A stretch of DNA of 64,000 bases. It comes from Flavihumibacter fluvii. Its GTDB lineage: Bacteria; Bacteroidota; Bacteroidia; Chitinophagales; Chitinophagaceae. The translations under genes were made by a program, and so were the position numbers. Position 1 is the stretch's first letter, and each line of letters starts with the position of its first letter. Of this stretch, positions 8,323 through 17,473 are shown in pieces. The notes beneath the pieces are model-generated. The model worked only from the letters and a program-made list of their open reading frames with translations, was not told where the DNA came from and did not search any database. The DNA is taken from contig NZ_CP092333.1 of the NCBI RefSeq assembly GCF_018595675.2, forward strand, positions 3,744,001-3,808,000. The letters are read 5' to 3'.

Positions 8323-8733
8323 TTATACCAGGACCGCTGTAGAACTGATTTCTAATTTCAGGACTTTTGAGATCGGGCAGTTCTCTTCTGCTTCTTTTAC
8401 ACAGGCATCGAATTGTTCCTTGCTGATACCCGGGACTTTACCCTCTACGATCAGGTGGGATTTAACCAATACACCGTTTTCAAAACTGATCTCACTGGTT
8501 GTTGACAAAGATTCTGGCGTGAATCCGGCAGCTCCTAAAACAAAACTCAATTTCATAGAAAAACAGCCGGCATGGGCTGCTGCAACCAGCTCTTCAGGAT
8601 TGGTTCCTATCCCATTTTCAAAGCGTGAATTGAATGAATACTGCACTTTGTCTAAAACACCACTTTGTGTGGTTAAGTGGCCATTACCTTCTTTGCCTGA
8701 GCCGTTCCAAACGGCAGATCCCTTACGAATCAT
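8323..8733 (-). CDS. OsmC/Ohr family peroxiredoxin-like protein
   Basis: The 136-residue protein matches the OsmC family, which reduces organic hydroperoxides with a cysteine pair. The two conserved cysteines are C57 in the HAGCFSM motif and C119 in EENCPIS, and the short N-terminal strand region is typical of the OsmC rather than the Ohr branch. It converges with the pxp transporter with a 3-nt gap and lies downstream of the saccharopine dehydrogenase-like gene on the same strand with 26 nt between them. Confidence 0.92.
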   Translation of the reverse strand: MIRKGSAVWNGSGKEGNGHLTTQSGVLDKVQYSFNSRFENGIGTNPEELVAAAHAGCFSMKLSFVLGAAGFTPESLSTTSEISFENGVLVKSHLIVEGKVPGISKEQFDACVKEAEENCPISKVLKLEISSTAVLV

Positions 8734-8759
8734 AGTAGTTTATTTTTATGTTGGTGAAA

Positions 8760-9881
8760 TTATGATTTGATCCAGTTAACCCCGCGTTGTTGAAGGTAAT
8801 ACAATACAAATTCAAAACAGTTTGCATGCTTACCTACCAGTTCTGGTGGAAAAACACCTTTTTCACGGAATAGATTACCCGCAAGCAGTTCTACCGCTGC
8901 TGTGCAGGTATAGCCTGTTGTCCGGGACATAGAGGAACACTTTGTTACCGCATCATACCGGTCCAGCATATTATATTCCACCCTTTCAGTTTTCCCGTCT
9001 TTTTCCCCTTCTACAATTACCCGCATTACTGTAAATTCCTCCTCTTCTGGTCCGAGTTTCCACTGCTTAAACAACACTTTCGAAGAGAAATCAATGGGTC
9101 TTATGGCGTGACCGTCCAGGTCAAGCGCTGTTTCATCAAAGAACCCACCCTGTTGCAAAGCCAGGATCAGGTCTATATGGCCGGGATAACGCAAGGTTTG
9201 TTCCTTTAGGTTGGGGATATGCGGCATCGTAAATAATATACTTCTCAACCCATCTGTATTAAATGCCTCGAGGGTTCCAACTTCCCCGAAATCCATAAAA
9301 TGCCTTTCAGTAAGCGCTGGCTTCACTATTATAAAGCCGTTTTCCTTAAGTCTGGCCGGACGGGTATATTCTTCAATGACATCAATCGGAGAGAATGGTG
9401 CTTTGTATTCAAATGGTTTCCTGCGGATTTTCGGCAATCCACCAACATAACATTCGAAACTATGCACTTTCATCATTTCATTATATCGCCCTAATATAAA
9501 ATTACTCATGCCGGGAGCTACACCGCAATCCGTAATAACGGTAACTTTCTTTTGCTTGGCCAGTAAGTCGAGCTGCAGGGCGTCTTCTGGAAAAAAGGAG
9601 ATGTCTACCACATCTTTACCTGCTTCAATTACAGCTTCAAGGGTTCGGTATCCCATGAAACCGGGAACTGCTGTAACCACCAGGTCAAATGGTGCCAACC
9701 ACCCGGCATACTGTCCGAATTCAGCCAGGTCTGCTGTTATCGTGTTGATGGTATTGTCTCTTTCCTTTAACTCCTGCAATGGCGCAGCATATTTATCAAA
9801 GGACGTTACCTCATGTCTGGCTGCCAGGTCAACGGCCATCGTTCGACCTACCATTCCAGCTCCTAATATGGCAATTTTCAT
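8760..9881 (-). CDS. Saccharopine dehydrogenase family oxidoreductase
   Basis: This 373-residue protein starts with a Rossmann NAD(P)-binding motif (ILGAGMVGRTMA, residues 4-15) and continues as a saccharopine dehydrogenase-type fold with the DCGVAPGMSNFI block near residue 119-130. Members act on lysine-derived substrates (saccharopine reductase or lysine 6-dehydrogenase). The precise reaction cannot be fixed here because no other lysine pathway gene is nearby. The ATG at 9881 is used because it puts the Rossmann strand at the N-terminus; the frame extends 6 codons further to 9899. It is divergent from pnuC with a 45-nt gap. Confidence 0.85.
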   Translation of the reverse strand: MKIAILGAGMVGRTMAVDLAARHEVTSFDKYAAPLQELKERDNTINTITADLAEFGQYAGWLAPFDLVVTAVPGFMGYRTLEAVIEAGKDVVDISFFPEDALQLDLLAKQKKVTVITDCGVAPGMSNFILGRYNEMMKVHSFECYVGGLPKIRRKPFEYKAPFSPIDVIEEYTRPARLKENGFIIVKPALTERHFMDFGEVGTLEAFNTDGLRSILFTMPHIPNLKEQTLRYPGHIDLILALQQGGFFDETALDLDGHAIRPIDFSSKVLFKQWKLGPEEEEFTVMRVIVEGEKDGKTERVEYNMLDRYDAVTKCSSMSRTTGYTCTAAVELLAGNLFREKGVFPPELVGKHANCFEFVLYYLQQRGVNWIKS

Positions 9882-9926
9882 GTAAACAATTTCCGGCAAT
9901 CTAGAATTTCTGTTGCATTTTTAAGC

Positions 9927-10541
9927 ATGGAACATTCGATATGGCAACAATTTATTGATGGACTGGTGCAAACAAGGTGGTATGAGTTTGTGGCCGTCCT
10001 TGCGGGAATAGCCAGCGTCTGGTTCAGCAGCAGGGAAAATATCCTGGTATACCCGGTTGGACTGATTAACACCCTTATTTATATTTTCATCAGCATAAAT
10101 GGCCATTTATATGGTGAGGCCAGCGTAAATCTCTATTATTCCATCATGAGCATTTATGGTTGGATACTTTGGTCTAAGCGGGACGAACAACAGCATTATA
10201 CCATACACATCAGCTTTTCATCTTCCAGGGAATGGGTACAGCAACTGGCTTTTTTTGGCCTCTTTTATGGATTTATCTACGCTGCTCTTACCTGGTTAAA
10301 ACAAGAGTTTGCCCCCGAGGCAATACCCTGGGCAGACGCCCTGGCCAGCGCAAGCGCCTATACGGGTATGTGGTTAATGGCCCGCAAAAAAGTTGAATCA
10401 TGGTACTGGTGGATCATCACGAATGTGGCCTCAATTCCTTTGTATTTTATTAAAGGATATGTATTCACCAGTTTTCAATTTATTGTATTGCTTGGAATGG
10501 CTGTAGCAGGGTTGGTTGCCTGGAAAAGAAAAGCAGTTTAA
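9927..10541 (+). CDS. pnuC: Nicotinamide riboside transporter PnuC
   Basis: The 204-residue membrane protein has seven predicted helices and the PnuC pattern: a W-E-F early helix, SWFSSRENILVYPVG near residues 31-45, and NLYYSIMSIYGWILW near residues 70-84. PnuC proteins facilitate uptake of nicotinamide riboside. The next gene, 19 nt downstream, encodes an NadR-type kinase, which traps the imported riboside by phosphorylation. That pairing makes the substrate call stronger than for an isolated PnuC. Confidence 0.93.
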   Translation: MEHSIWQQFIDGLVQTRWYEFVAVLAGIASVWFSSRENILVYPVGLINTLIYIFISINGHLYGEASVNLYYSIMSIYGWILWSKRDEQQHYTIHISFSSSREWVQQLAFFGLFYGFIYAALTWLKQEFAPEAIPWADALASASAYTGMWLMARKKVESWYWWIITNVASIPLYFIKGYVFTSFQFIVLLGMAVAGLVAWKRKAV

Positions 10542-10560
10542 AGCTAACTTTGTGGCAAGT

Positions 10561-11103
10561 ATGGTGAAAAAGATTGTTGCAATAGGACCAGAATCAACGG
10601 GAAAAAGCACAATATGTGAACAACTGGCTATTCATTACCAAACCAGCTGGTGCCCGGAATATGCCCGCGAATACCTGTTGAAAAACGGTCCCGGGTATAC
10701 TTACGAAGACCTGCTGACCATCGCGATGGGCCAGGTGACGATGGAAGATGAATTAACACAGCATATTGCCGCAAAATATCCCGATGGTTCCGGGATTTTA
10801 TTTGTAGATACTGATATGTATGTCATGAAAGTGTGGTGCGAATATGTTTTTGGAAAATGCCATTCTTTTATCCTTGACCAGATAGCATCCAGGAAATATG
10901 ACCACTACTTATTGTGCAGCATCGATATACCCTGGAAAGCCGATCACTTGCGTGAATACCCTAACCTGGCACCGCGTCAGGAATTGTTCAATATGTATAA
11001 AGATATTCTGGTAAACCAGTCGACCCCCTGGATATTACTGGAAGGCACTGCTGATCAGAGAATTCAAAAAGCCGGTTCAGCGATCAAAAGATTCCTTAAA
11101 TAA
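10561..11103 (+). CDS. NadR-like ribosylnicotinamide kinase (AAA ATPase)
   Basis: This 180-residue P-loop protein carries the Walker A motif GPESTGKST at residues 9-17. It resembles the C-terminal kinase domain of NadR, which converts nicotinamide riboside to NMN. The nucleotidyltransferase domain and DNA-binding part of full NadR are absent, so it would be a stand-alone kinase. The ATG at 10561 is 8 nt after a TAACTTTG sequence at 10545-10552 that looks like a -7 box, so besides co-transcription with pnuC it could have its own promoter. The frame upstream of this ATG is an extension into pnuC. Confidence 0.85.
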   Translation: MVKKIVAIGPESTGKSTICEQLAIHYQTSWCPEYAREYLLKNGPGYTYEDLLTIAMGQVTMEDELTQHIAAKYPDGSGILFVDTDMYVMKVWCEYVFGKCHSFILDQIASRKYDHYLLCSIDIPWKADHLREYPNLAPRQELFNMYKDILVNQSTPWILLEGTADQRIQKAGSAIKRFLK

Positions 11104-11116
11104 TCAACCTTCTTTC

Positions 11117-12799
11117 ATGGCATCTATCCTACGCTCCATCAGGCAGTACCCTTCCGCCTGGTTCTATTGCTGCTGGTTTCTGGTAAACCTGGTTCAGGCA
11201 GCCGGTACAGAATTATTGCATGATGAAGCTTATTACTGGGTCTATTCCAATTATCCCGACTGGGGTTATTTTGACCACCCGCCAATGATTGCGATCCTGA
11301 TCAAAGCGGGTTACGCGATTTTCCACAGTGAACTGGGTGTTCGCCTTTTTGTGACGATCATGAATACAGGCACGATTTACCTGGTTCATAAAATGCTGCT
11401 CCGCGAAAACGACCGGCTCTTTTATGCCATTGTCCTATCTATGGGCGTTTTACAGATCGGTGGAATACTTGCTGTGCCTGATATCCCACTGGCATTTTTT
11501 ACTGCTTTGTTTTTCTGGCAATACAAACGGTTTCTAATAAAGGCAGATATGCTGCAGGGCATATTACTGGGTATCGTAATGGCGCTGATGCTTTACAGCA
11601 AATACCACGGAATTCTGATTATATTTTTCACATTGATCAGTAATAGAAAATTGGTTTTTCAATGGCCTGCCTGGCTGGCAGCAATTGTTGGAATGGCATT
11701 GTTCAGCCCTCACCTTTGGTGGCAATACACCCACGATTTCCCATCCGTACAATACCACCTGAAAGAACGTAATGCACCTGGTTATCGCCTGGGCTTTTCG
11801 CTGGAATACATAGGCGGACAAATTCTGCTGGCCGGACCGCTGATTGGCTGGCTTTTGTTATACGCCGCAGGTAAATTTCGTACCCCTGATCTTTTCTCCA
11901 GGGCATTGAAATGGAGTATGGCTGGATTTTTAGGCTTTTTTCTTCTCAGTACCCTAAAGGGGCGAGTTGAAGCAAACTGGACGGTTCCGGCATTGATTCC
12001 CATGATTATCCTTTCACATGCATGGCTGACGGATTCAGTGAACTATACCCGTTGGATATACCGTTTATTGCCGGTCACCCTTTTGATCATTTTGGTGGTC
12101 CGGATTTATATGTTGACGGATATTCCGCAACTGACCAGCAGGTTCCATGATGAAATGCACAATAACCGTAGCTGGGCGGCTGCAATAAAAGCCAGATCAA
12201 ACGGACTCCCCGTCGTGTTTATGAATTCCTACCAGCGCCCTTCAAAATATTGGTTTTATACTGGCGATACATGCTTCGGCCTTAATAACACCGGCTACCG
12301 CCGTAATAATTATAACTTCTGGCCAATAGAAAAGGAATTCCAGGGAAAAGAAGTGATTGTAGTTGATAACCTGATGGCCAACTTACCAGGATATATTTCC
12401 ATTCCAACCTCAAGGGGCCTGACGGCCGGATGGATATCAAAAAATTTTGAGAGTCACGCGGCTCTTCGTTTTCAGCCTGAGCGCTCCAGCCTTGTTATTA
12501 ATAAAGGATCACTGACCCCTTTTCCATTGACGATATTTCCCGATTCGCTGGGCATTTCCTTACTCCTGCAGGCTGGTTCTCCGGTTTATGCGGTAATTGA
12601 TGTTTTTTCGGGTGACTCATTGATAACGCGTATTAAACCGCAGTTCAGTAAATCTGAAGACAAGGCCTGGTTATGTGCTTACCCCAATAACCTAACCATT
12701 GCACCAGGGGAATACCGGGCGAAACTTGGTGTATCCAGTTCGGTCCCGGGTCAGTATAGCCTGAACAGCGCATCTCTTTCCCTGCGCGTAATTCAATAA
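11117..12799 (+). CDS. Glycosyltransferase family 39 (PMT/ArnT-like) membrane protein
   Basis: The 560-residue protein has about ten to twelve transmembrane helices and an N-terminal periplasmic loop with ELLHDEAYYWVYS and WGYFDHPPM (residues about 32-60). The Asp/Glu pair there is characteristic of GT-C enzymes that use polyprenyl-phosphate sugars. A soluble C-terminal region of about 200 residues, rich in beta strands, follows. It probably adds a sugar to lipid A, protein or another envelope glycan; the acceptor is unknown. It starts 13 nt after the kinase gene, perhaps in the same transcript. Confidence 0.85.
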   Translation: MASILRSIRQYPSAWFYCCWFLVNLVQAAGTELLHDEAYYWVYSNYPDWGYFDHPPMIAILIKAGYAIFHSELGVRLFVTIMNTGTIYLVHKMLLRENDRLFYAIVLSMGVLQIGGILAVPDIPLAFFTALFFWQYKRFLIKADMLQGILLGIVMALMLYSKYHGILIIFFTLISNRKLVFQWPAWLAAIVGMALFSPHLWWQYTHDFPSVQYHLKERNAPGYRLGFSLEYIGGQILLAGPLIGWLLLYAAGKFRTPDLFSRALKWSMAGFLGFFLLSTLKGRVEANWTVPALIPMIILSHAWLTDSVNYTRWIYRLLPVTLLIILVVRIYMLTDIPQLTSRFHDEMHNNRSWAAAIKARSNGLPVVFMNSYQRPSKYWFYTGDTCFGLNNTGYRRNNYNFWPIEKEFQGKEVIVVDNLMANLPGYISIPTSRGLTAGWISKNFESHAALRFQPERSSLVINKGSLTPFPLTIFPDSLGISLLLQAGSPVYAVIDVFSGDSLITRIKPQFSKSEDKAWLCAYPNNLTIAPGEYRAKLGVSSSVPGQYSLNSASLSLRVIQ

Positions 12800-12801
12800 G
12801 G

Positions 12802-13500
12802 TTATTGTATAATGGCCTGGATATCGGGATCATCCGACAGGTTATACATTTGGCGCTGGATAATAATGCTTCGGTTGCTGACATATCTCCCGGCCGGCTG
12901 TGCTATGAATTTTTTCGGGTTCGGTAAACAGGCCGCAATCCTGGCCGCTTCTGCCCGGTTCAGATGGCTGGCGGATTTATGGAAATAATGCCGGGCCGCT
13001 GCTTCAATACCAAAAACACCCGGTCCCATTTCACTGACATTCAAATACATTTCAAGGATCCTTTTTTTACCCCAGGTCAATTCAATCATAAAAGTAAAAT
13101 AGGTCTCCAGGGCTTTTCTCACCCAGCTGCGGCTCTGCCATAAAAAAACATTCTTTGCGACCTGCTGGCTGATCGTACTGGCCCCATGCACGCGGTTGGG
13201 CTTCCGCTTATTGTATTCCATGGCCTTCTCAATACTTTTCCAGTCAAAGCCCTTATGGTCAGCAAATAACTGGTCTTCCGATGAAATGACCGCCAGCTTT
13301 GCATATTTCGATATATCCTCTTTGTCTACATAATCACGCTTTAGCCCATAGCCCCCAAACCAGTTCGCCAGCTGGGTGATAGTAACCGGTGGATTGACCC
13401 ACTTTAAAATTATAATGTAGACAAACTGCCCGATAAACAGGATCAGGAAGAGTTTCTTTAAAAAACGCCAGCTGCGGGGTATTAAACCTTTTGTCTTCAC
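12802..13500 (-). CDS. mtgA: Monofunctional peptidoglycan transglycosylase MtgA
   Basis: This 232-residue GT51 enzyme polymerises lipid II into glycan strands at the inner membrane. It has an N-terminal membrane anchor (about residues 16-32). The catalytic Glu is in SSEDQLFADH (E75), and the later motifs GASTISQQVAKN (106-117) and KKRILEMYLN are present. There is no transpeptidase domain, so it is the monofunctional form. It converges with the GT39 gene with only 2 nt between the stops. Confidence 0.94.
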   Translation of the reverse strand: MKTKGLIPRSWRFLKKLFLILFIGQFVYIIILKWVNPPVTITQLANWFGGYGLKRDYVDKEDISKYAKLAVISSEDQLFADHKGFDWKSIEKAMEYNKRKPNRVHGASTISQQVAKNVFLWQSRSWVRKALETYFTFMIELTWGKKRILEMYLNVSEMGPGVFGIEAAARHYFHKSASHLNRAEAARIAACLPNPKKFIAQPAGRYVSNRSIIIQRQMYNLSDDPDIQAIIQ

Positions 13501-13550
13501 GTAGGATCTCGATATTTAAGTGGGCGCAATATATAAAAATTGGCGGAGCC

Positions 13551-14123
13551 TTAATGGTCGGTCATTTTTACGTACACGATCTTATACTTTTTCCCTTCCC
13601 TTTCTTTTTTCTTATAAATCCGGTTCATGATAAATCCGGCACCGGCAACGCCCAGCGCAATTCCCAATGACTGGAGATTGTCAGGGTCATCAATGGGTTC
13701 GTTGAGGTAGGCACCATTGATTACATTCAGTAAAGCATATCCCAAACCACCGATCATAAAAATGCTACCGTTTCTTACATAACGAAAGCTCTCCTTTTTA
13801 TTGGTGATGATGGTACGGATTTCCTGGTAATGCAGCTTATGAATGAAATATCCCGTGGTATCCACTCTTGTCGTGCCAAGCGTGGTCATAAAAGTCATGA
13901 TCTGCCACTGCCGCACAAAAACCGAATCGTTCCTGATGGCTTCAACCCAGCCCTCAATCTGCTGCCCATTGACATGCATAAAATTAATCGGGCTACCCTT
14001 GAAATAAGAGGCGACGTGACGGCCGTTCATTTTACGCAGGGAAATGAAATCACCCATCTGCCCCTGTGCCATTGCACCCGCAGCCAGGCTAAGAAATAGG
14101 ACAAAAACTACTGTTCTTACCAT
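13551..14123 (-). CDS. Exported protein of unknown function
   Basis: I do not recognise this 190-residue protein. It begins with a clear signal peptide (hydrophobic stretch TVVFVLFLSLAAGAMAQ, cleavage likely after AQ). A beta-rich region then carries an FMHVNGQQIEGWVEAI motif. Near the C-terminus two short hydrophobic segments with glycine pairs (IGGLGYALLN and LGIALGVAGAGFIMN) precede a very basic tail KKKEREGKKYK. The start at 14123 is used because the signal peptide begins there; an alternative ATG is at 14138. It lies 49 nt beyond the lysE-like gene on the same strand and 50 nt before mtgA. Confidence 0.7.
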   Translation of the reverse strand: MVRTVVFVLFLSLAAGAMAQGQMGDFISLRKMNGRHVASYFKGSPINFMHVNGQQIEGWVEAIRNDSVFVRQWQIMTFMTTLGTTRVDTTGYFIHKLHYQEIRTIITNKKESFRYVRNGSIFMIGGLGYALLNVINGAYLNEPIDDPDNLQSLGIALGVAGAGFIMNRIYKKKEREGKKYKIVYVKMTDH

Positions 14124-14172
14124 AATATAGGTTGTCATGCGCCGGGGTATACCCGGTGGATGAATTGATGAA

Positions 14173-14811
14173 TCATGCTTTTTCGGTAAGGAAGGCGACA
14201 CCCCAGAGTAGTGCAACGCCAAACCCGACCAGTATCAATCCGGATATCTTATTAACTACAGATAGATTATGCAGGGTCAGTTTTTTCCGCAAATTCCCGG
14301 CCATCAGGACTTTCAGCACATCTGCAATCATATTCACTGCAATACAGGTTGAGAAAATAATGATCCGCTGCCGTAAACTGTGGGTAACCGCAAATGCTGT
14401 TGCATTGATCAGCCAGAAAAGAATAACGCTTGGATTAAGTGTATTGATCAGGAATCCTGAGCCAAAAATCCTGGCCATATCCCTTTTCCGGAATCGGGCT
14501 TCTTCTACAGAAGCGTCATTGCCCAGTTTTACTTTTTTAAGGAAGAGGTAGAAGAGTCCCATTCCAATCAAAAAAATACTACCGGTATAACCAATCGCCC
14601 TTTTATATTCCAACAGTGCATTTACCCATTCTGAAAAAGCATTGCTCAAAAAAACAAGTACTATATCACTTACCCAAACGCCGGTCACAAAGCTCATTCC
14701 TCCCTCTTTACCATTATTCAGGCTCTGCTTAATAATGGTAAAAATGACGGGACCCACCGACAAGGCGAGGATGCTTCCCAATGCCAATCCTTTAACTAGC
14801 GCTTCTGTCAT
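14173..14811 (-). CDS. LysE family amino-acid exporter
   Basis: The 212-residue membrane protein fits the LysE/RhtB exporter family: six helices, an N-terminal GLALGSILALSVGPVIF segment with the conserved Gly-Pro, and NPSVILFWL in the middle (equivalent to the family's NPK/NP motif). These proteins export amino acids or related solutes. I took the ATG at 14811 because the first helix begins directly after it; the frame further up to 14892 has no membrane character. A charged loop (KKVKLGNDASVEEARFRKRD) separates the two halves as usual. Confidence 0.85.
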   Translation of the reverse strand: MTEALVKGLALGSILALSVGPVIFTIIKQSLNNGKEGGMSFVTGVWVSDIVLVFLSNAFSEWVNALLEYKRAIGYTGSIFLIGMGLFYLFLKKVKLGNDASVEEARFRKRDMARIFGSGFLINTLNPSVILFWLINATAFAVTHSLRQRIIIFSTCIAVNMIADVLKVLMAGNLRKKLTLHNLSVVNKISGLILVGFGVALLWGVAFLTEKA

Positions 14812-14894
14812 ATTTAATATCCACAGGCATAAAAATAACCCTTCCTGTGTCATTTTAGTACTTTTCGCGGGAAAGTCCACGCCTCTGCACACGC

Positions 14895-14915
14895 AGCATA
14901 CATTAATTGTATGCT
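14895..14915. promoter_or_regulatory. 8-bp inverted repeat AGCATACA-TTAAT-TGTATGCT
   Basis: Perfect 8-bp arms flank a 5-nt spacer in the 280-nt gap between the divergent lysE-like and lipoprotein genes. The rest of that gap is AT-rich with no further gene. The repeat has the size of a dimeric repressor site; no regulator gene is adjacent, so the ligand is unknown. It is not followed by a T tract on either strand, which argues against a terminator. Confidence 0.4.
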
Positions 14916-15090
14916 CCTACTTGCATTTCTTATTTTTTTTATATTCTTTTGTAGTACGGTTAGTATTTAGAAATTAAATACCCGATAGCGCCTGAAAACG
15001 CTGTTTCATTCCTAATCTCCTTGTAATCCGTAAAACCACACTTTAAAATTTCCTGGAAGAATCATTTTTTTAAACACTAAAAATTTGATC

Positions 15091-15774
15091 ATGATGCCGA
15101 CAATTAAAGTCACAGGTATGCGCTTTACTTCTGCTGTAAACAAATGGAATCGTTTGTTTTTTATTATGATGATTACTGGTTTTTCCGGACTTTTCCTTTC
15201 CTCCTGCCAGAAGGAGGCCGCGAAGGCTGATACCCAAAAAATAACCCTGCTTAATGAAGAAGTAAGGGGTACCCCTTCTTCAGGCGGTGACATTACCTTT
15301 TGCAGGACTACTGATTACTGCTTTTTTGCCGGGCAAACTATTAATGCCGGAAAAGTCGTACTCGGAAACGATGCCAACAACCTTTATGTAGTTGTTTATT
15401 CACCGGAAGGATACCAGTGGATAAAGGACAATATTAAAATCTGGGTGGGCACCAGCCTGGCTACTTTACCAACGACCAAAAATGGTCCAAATGCCGGAAC
15501 ACCGATTCCTGGCCAATTCCCATACAAGATTACGGCACCTGAAGGAGCCCGGTATTACACGATCACCATACCATTTTCACAAATCGAAAATGGCGCAATC
15601 GACTGTAATAAAAAACAGATCTATGCGCTGGTCCATGTTGATGTTGTTGCGAATGGCAAAGCGCAAACAGGCTGGGGTGGATGCGATGGTGTTAATATCG
15701 AAACTCCGGGCAGGTGGTATTACAAGATGAATTACACGACCGGCTGCTGCGACAACGCTTGCGGTTGCAATTAG
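15091..15774 (+). CDS. Cysteine-rich predicted lipoprotein, unknown function
   Basis: The 227-residue product has a membrane-targeting segment followed by a lipobox-like FLSSC, with Cys at residue 39, so it is probably a lipoprotein. The mature part has beta-strand-rich sequence (NNLYVVVYSPEGYQW, YYTITIPFSQI) and eight or more cysteines, ending in a dense cluster TGCCDNACGCN. I do not recognise the family. Start codons are ambiguous: ATG at 15091, 15094 or 15118; I used the first. It is transcribed alone and ends at a strong terminator. Confidence 0.65.
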   Translation: MMPTIKVTGMRFTSAVNKWNRLFFIMMITGFSGLFLSSCQKEAAKADTQKITLLNEEVRGTPSSGGDITFCRTTDYCFFAGQTINAGKVVLGNDANNLYVVVYSPEGYQWIKDNIKIWVGTSLATLPTTKNGPNAGTPIPGQFPYKITAPEGARYYTITIPFSQIENGAIDCNKKQIYALVHVDVVANGKAQTGWGGCDGVNIETPGRWYYKMNYTTGCCDNACGCN

Positions 15775-15798
15775 GTCCTTCTGCGATTAAGTATATAA

Positions 15799-15830
15799 AT
15801 GGGGCGCCCGTAATATGGGCGCCCTTTCTA
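15799..15830 (+). terminator. rho-independent terminator after the lipoprotein gene
   Basis: GGGCGCCC (15802-15809) pairs with GGGCGCCC (15817-15824) around a 7-nt loop, followed by TTTCTATTT. It lies 28 nt beyond the stop codon. Confidence 0.75.
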
Positions 15831-15889
15831 TTTGGAAAAAAATTAAATTACATCGGGGCTTTCCTTCGAAAAACACTTACAAAAGAATT

Positions 15890-17020
15890 ATGGTCCGAAA
15901 TGTGATCAAAAATACCATCACCAAGCCAACCAGGAAATATATGCGTATGCTCGGACTGAATACCCTGTTTGGCACAGACCGGACCAAGGAGATCCTGAGT
16001 ATTAACCCCACGGTAATGCCGCAGCGGGAAGAAGCCCGTGAAGTTCGCGCTTATGTGTACGATTTTGACGCCACTCACCTGGAAGAACATGAGTTCAATA
16101 ATGTGGAAGCCTGTTTCCGTTTCCGGCACAGCAACCGCATCAGCTGGATCAATGTTGATGGACTTAGGAAATCAGACGTCGAAGCGGTCTGCAACAGTTA
16201 TTCAGTACACCCGCTCCTGATCGAAGATATTTTAAGCATCAACCAGCGACCTAAAATGGATGAGGTGGAAGGTGTGCTGTTCTGCCTGCTCAATATGCTC
16301 TACTTCAATAACCAGGATGGCACTGTTGAACAGGAACAGATCAGCATTGTTCTGGGAAAGGATTTTGTCATCAGCTTCCAGGAGGATGCCTCACGGGACG
16401 TGTTCAATCCGCTACGGGATAAATTGCATATGGCCAATTCAAAACTTCGCCAGCGTTCGGCTGATTATCTCTGTTATACCATGCTTGACCTTATCGTTGA
16501 CAACTATTTTGTTGTAATGGAAAAACTGGGGGAGCGGATAGAAGAACTGGAAGAACAAGTGATCCGAAACAGCAATAACAGGGCCCTGGCCAGGATCAGT
16601 GCGCTAAGAAAAGAACAGATCATTCTTAAAAGAAATATCGCTCCGGTGCGCGACCTCGTTAACGGGATCATCCGTAGCGAAAGCGACTTACTCGATGACC
16701 GCACCACAAAATATTTCAAAGATGTGTATGACCATATCATGCAGGCCTACGACCTGAGCGAGAACTACCGGGATATCATGATCAACATGCAGGACCTCTA
16801 CATTAATAATGTAAACCTGAAAATGAATGAAGTGATGAAGGTTATGGCTATTGTAACCTGCCTGATGGCTCCGGCTACGGTAATTGGGGGAATTTTTGGT
16901 ATGAACTTCGATAAGATTCCCTACCTCCATAATGACTACGGGTTTTATATTGCCATGACCCTGATGCTAAGCATACCGGTTTATATGTTGTGGGTATTCC
17001 GGAAACGGGGGTGGTTCTGA
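15890..17020 (+). CDS. corA: CorA-type magnesium/cobalt transporter
   Basis: This 376-residue protein has the CorA layout: a soluble N-terminal domain, a long helical stalk, and two C-terminal transmembrane helices with the selectivity motif GMN (in GGIFGMNFDKIPYL) at the end of the first. The very C-terminus is basic (RKRGWF), as expected for the cytoplasmic end. I chose ATG at 15890 because the frame upstream to 15815 runs through the terminator hairpin of the previous gene. Confidence 0.93.
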   Translation: MVRNVIKNTITKPTRKYMRMLGLNTLFGTDRTKEILSINPTVMPQREEAREVRAYVYDFDATHLEEHEFNNVEACFRFRHSNRISWINVDGLRKSDVEAVCNSYSVHPLLIEDILSINQRPKMDEVEGVLFCLLNMLYFNNQDGTVEQEQISIVLGKDFVISFQEDASRDVFNPLRDKLHMANSKLRQRSADYLCYTMLDLIVDNYFVVMEKLGERIEELEEQVIRNSNNRALARISALRKEQIILKRNIAPVRDLVNGIIRSESDLLDDRTTKYFKDVYDHIMQAYDLSENYRDIMINMQDLYINNVNLKMNEVMKVMAIVTCLMAPATVIGGIFGMNFDKIPYLHNDYGFYIAMTLMLSIPVYMLWVFRKRGWF

Positions 17021-17023
17021 TCA

Positions 17024-17473
17024 TCATAGGTCAAACTGGTAGAACCAGTCTGATTCCCGTACCCAGCCATTTTTTTCATACACCGACTGGGCCCTTGCAT
17101 TGTCTGCAGTGGTTTGAAGCATCAGCCATTTCGCACCTGAATTCCGCCCTACATCTTTTGCAGCATCCAGTAATTGCGTGCCTGCGCCTTTGCCGCGCTG
17201 GCCTTCGGACACATATAGGTCATTCAGCAGCCAGGCTTTTCGCATCGAAATAGAAGAAAAAATGGGATACAATTGCGTGAAGCCTATTATTTCACCGCTT
17301 TCCAATGCCACAAGGATAACGGATTCTTTTTGCTCAATTCTATCCCGTAAAAATTCTTCAGCACCATCCAGGTCCGTAGGTTGTTTATAATACTGCCGGT
17401 ATTGGTCGAACAGGTAGGCCACTGATTGCAGGTCATCCAGGGAAGCGGGTCGTATGGTAATCTGGTTTTTCAT
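17024..17473 (-). CDS. GNAT family N-acetyltransferase
   Basis: The 149-residue protein is a single GNAT domain. Acetyl-CoA binding is marked by the RGKGAGTQLL motif (near residue 93-102), matching Q/RxxGxG/A, and VYEKNGW near the C-terminus. The substrate cannot be inferred. Its ATG overlaps the stop codon of the upstream GH3 gene by 4 nt, so the two are translationally coupled. Confidence 0.88.
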   Translation of the reverse strand: MKNQITIRPASLDDLQSVAYLFDQYRQYYKQPTDLDGAEEFLRDRIEQKESVILVALESGEIIGFTQLYPIFSSISMRKAWLLNDLYVSEGQRGKGAGTQLLDAAKDVGRNSGAKWLMLQTTADNARAQSVYEKNGWVRESDWFYQFDL

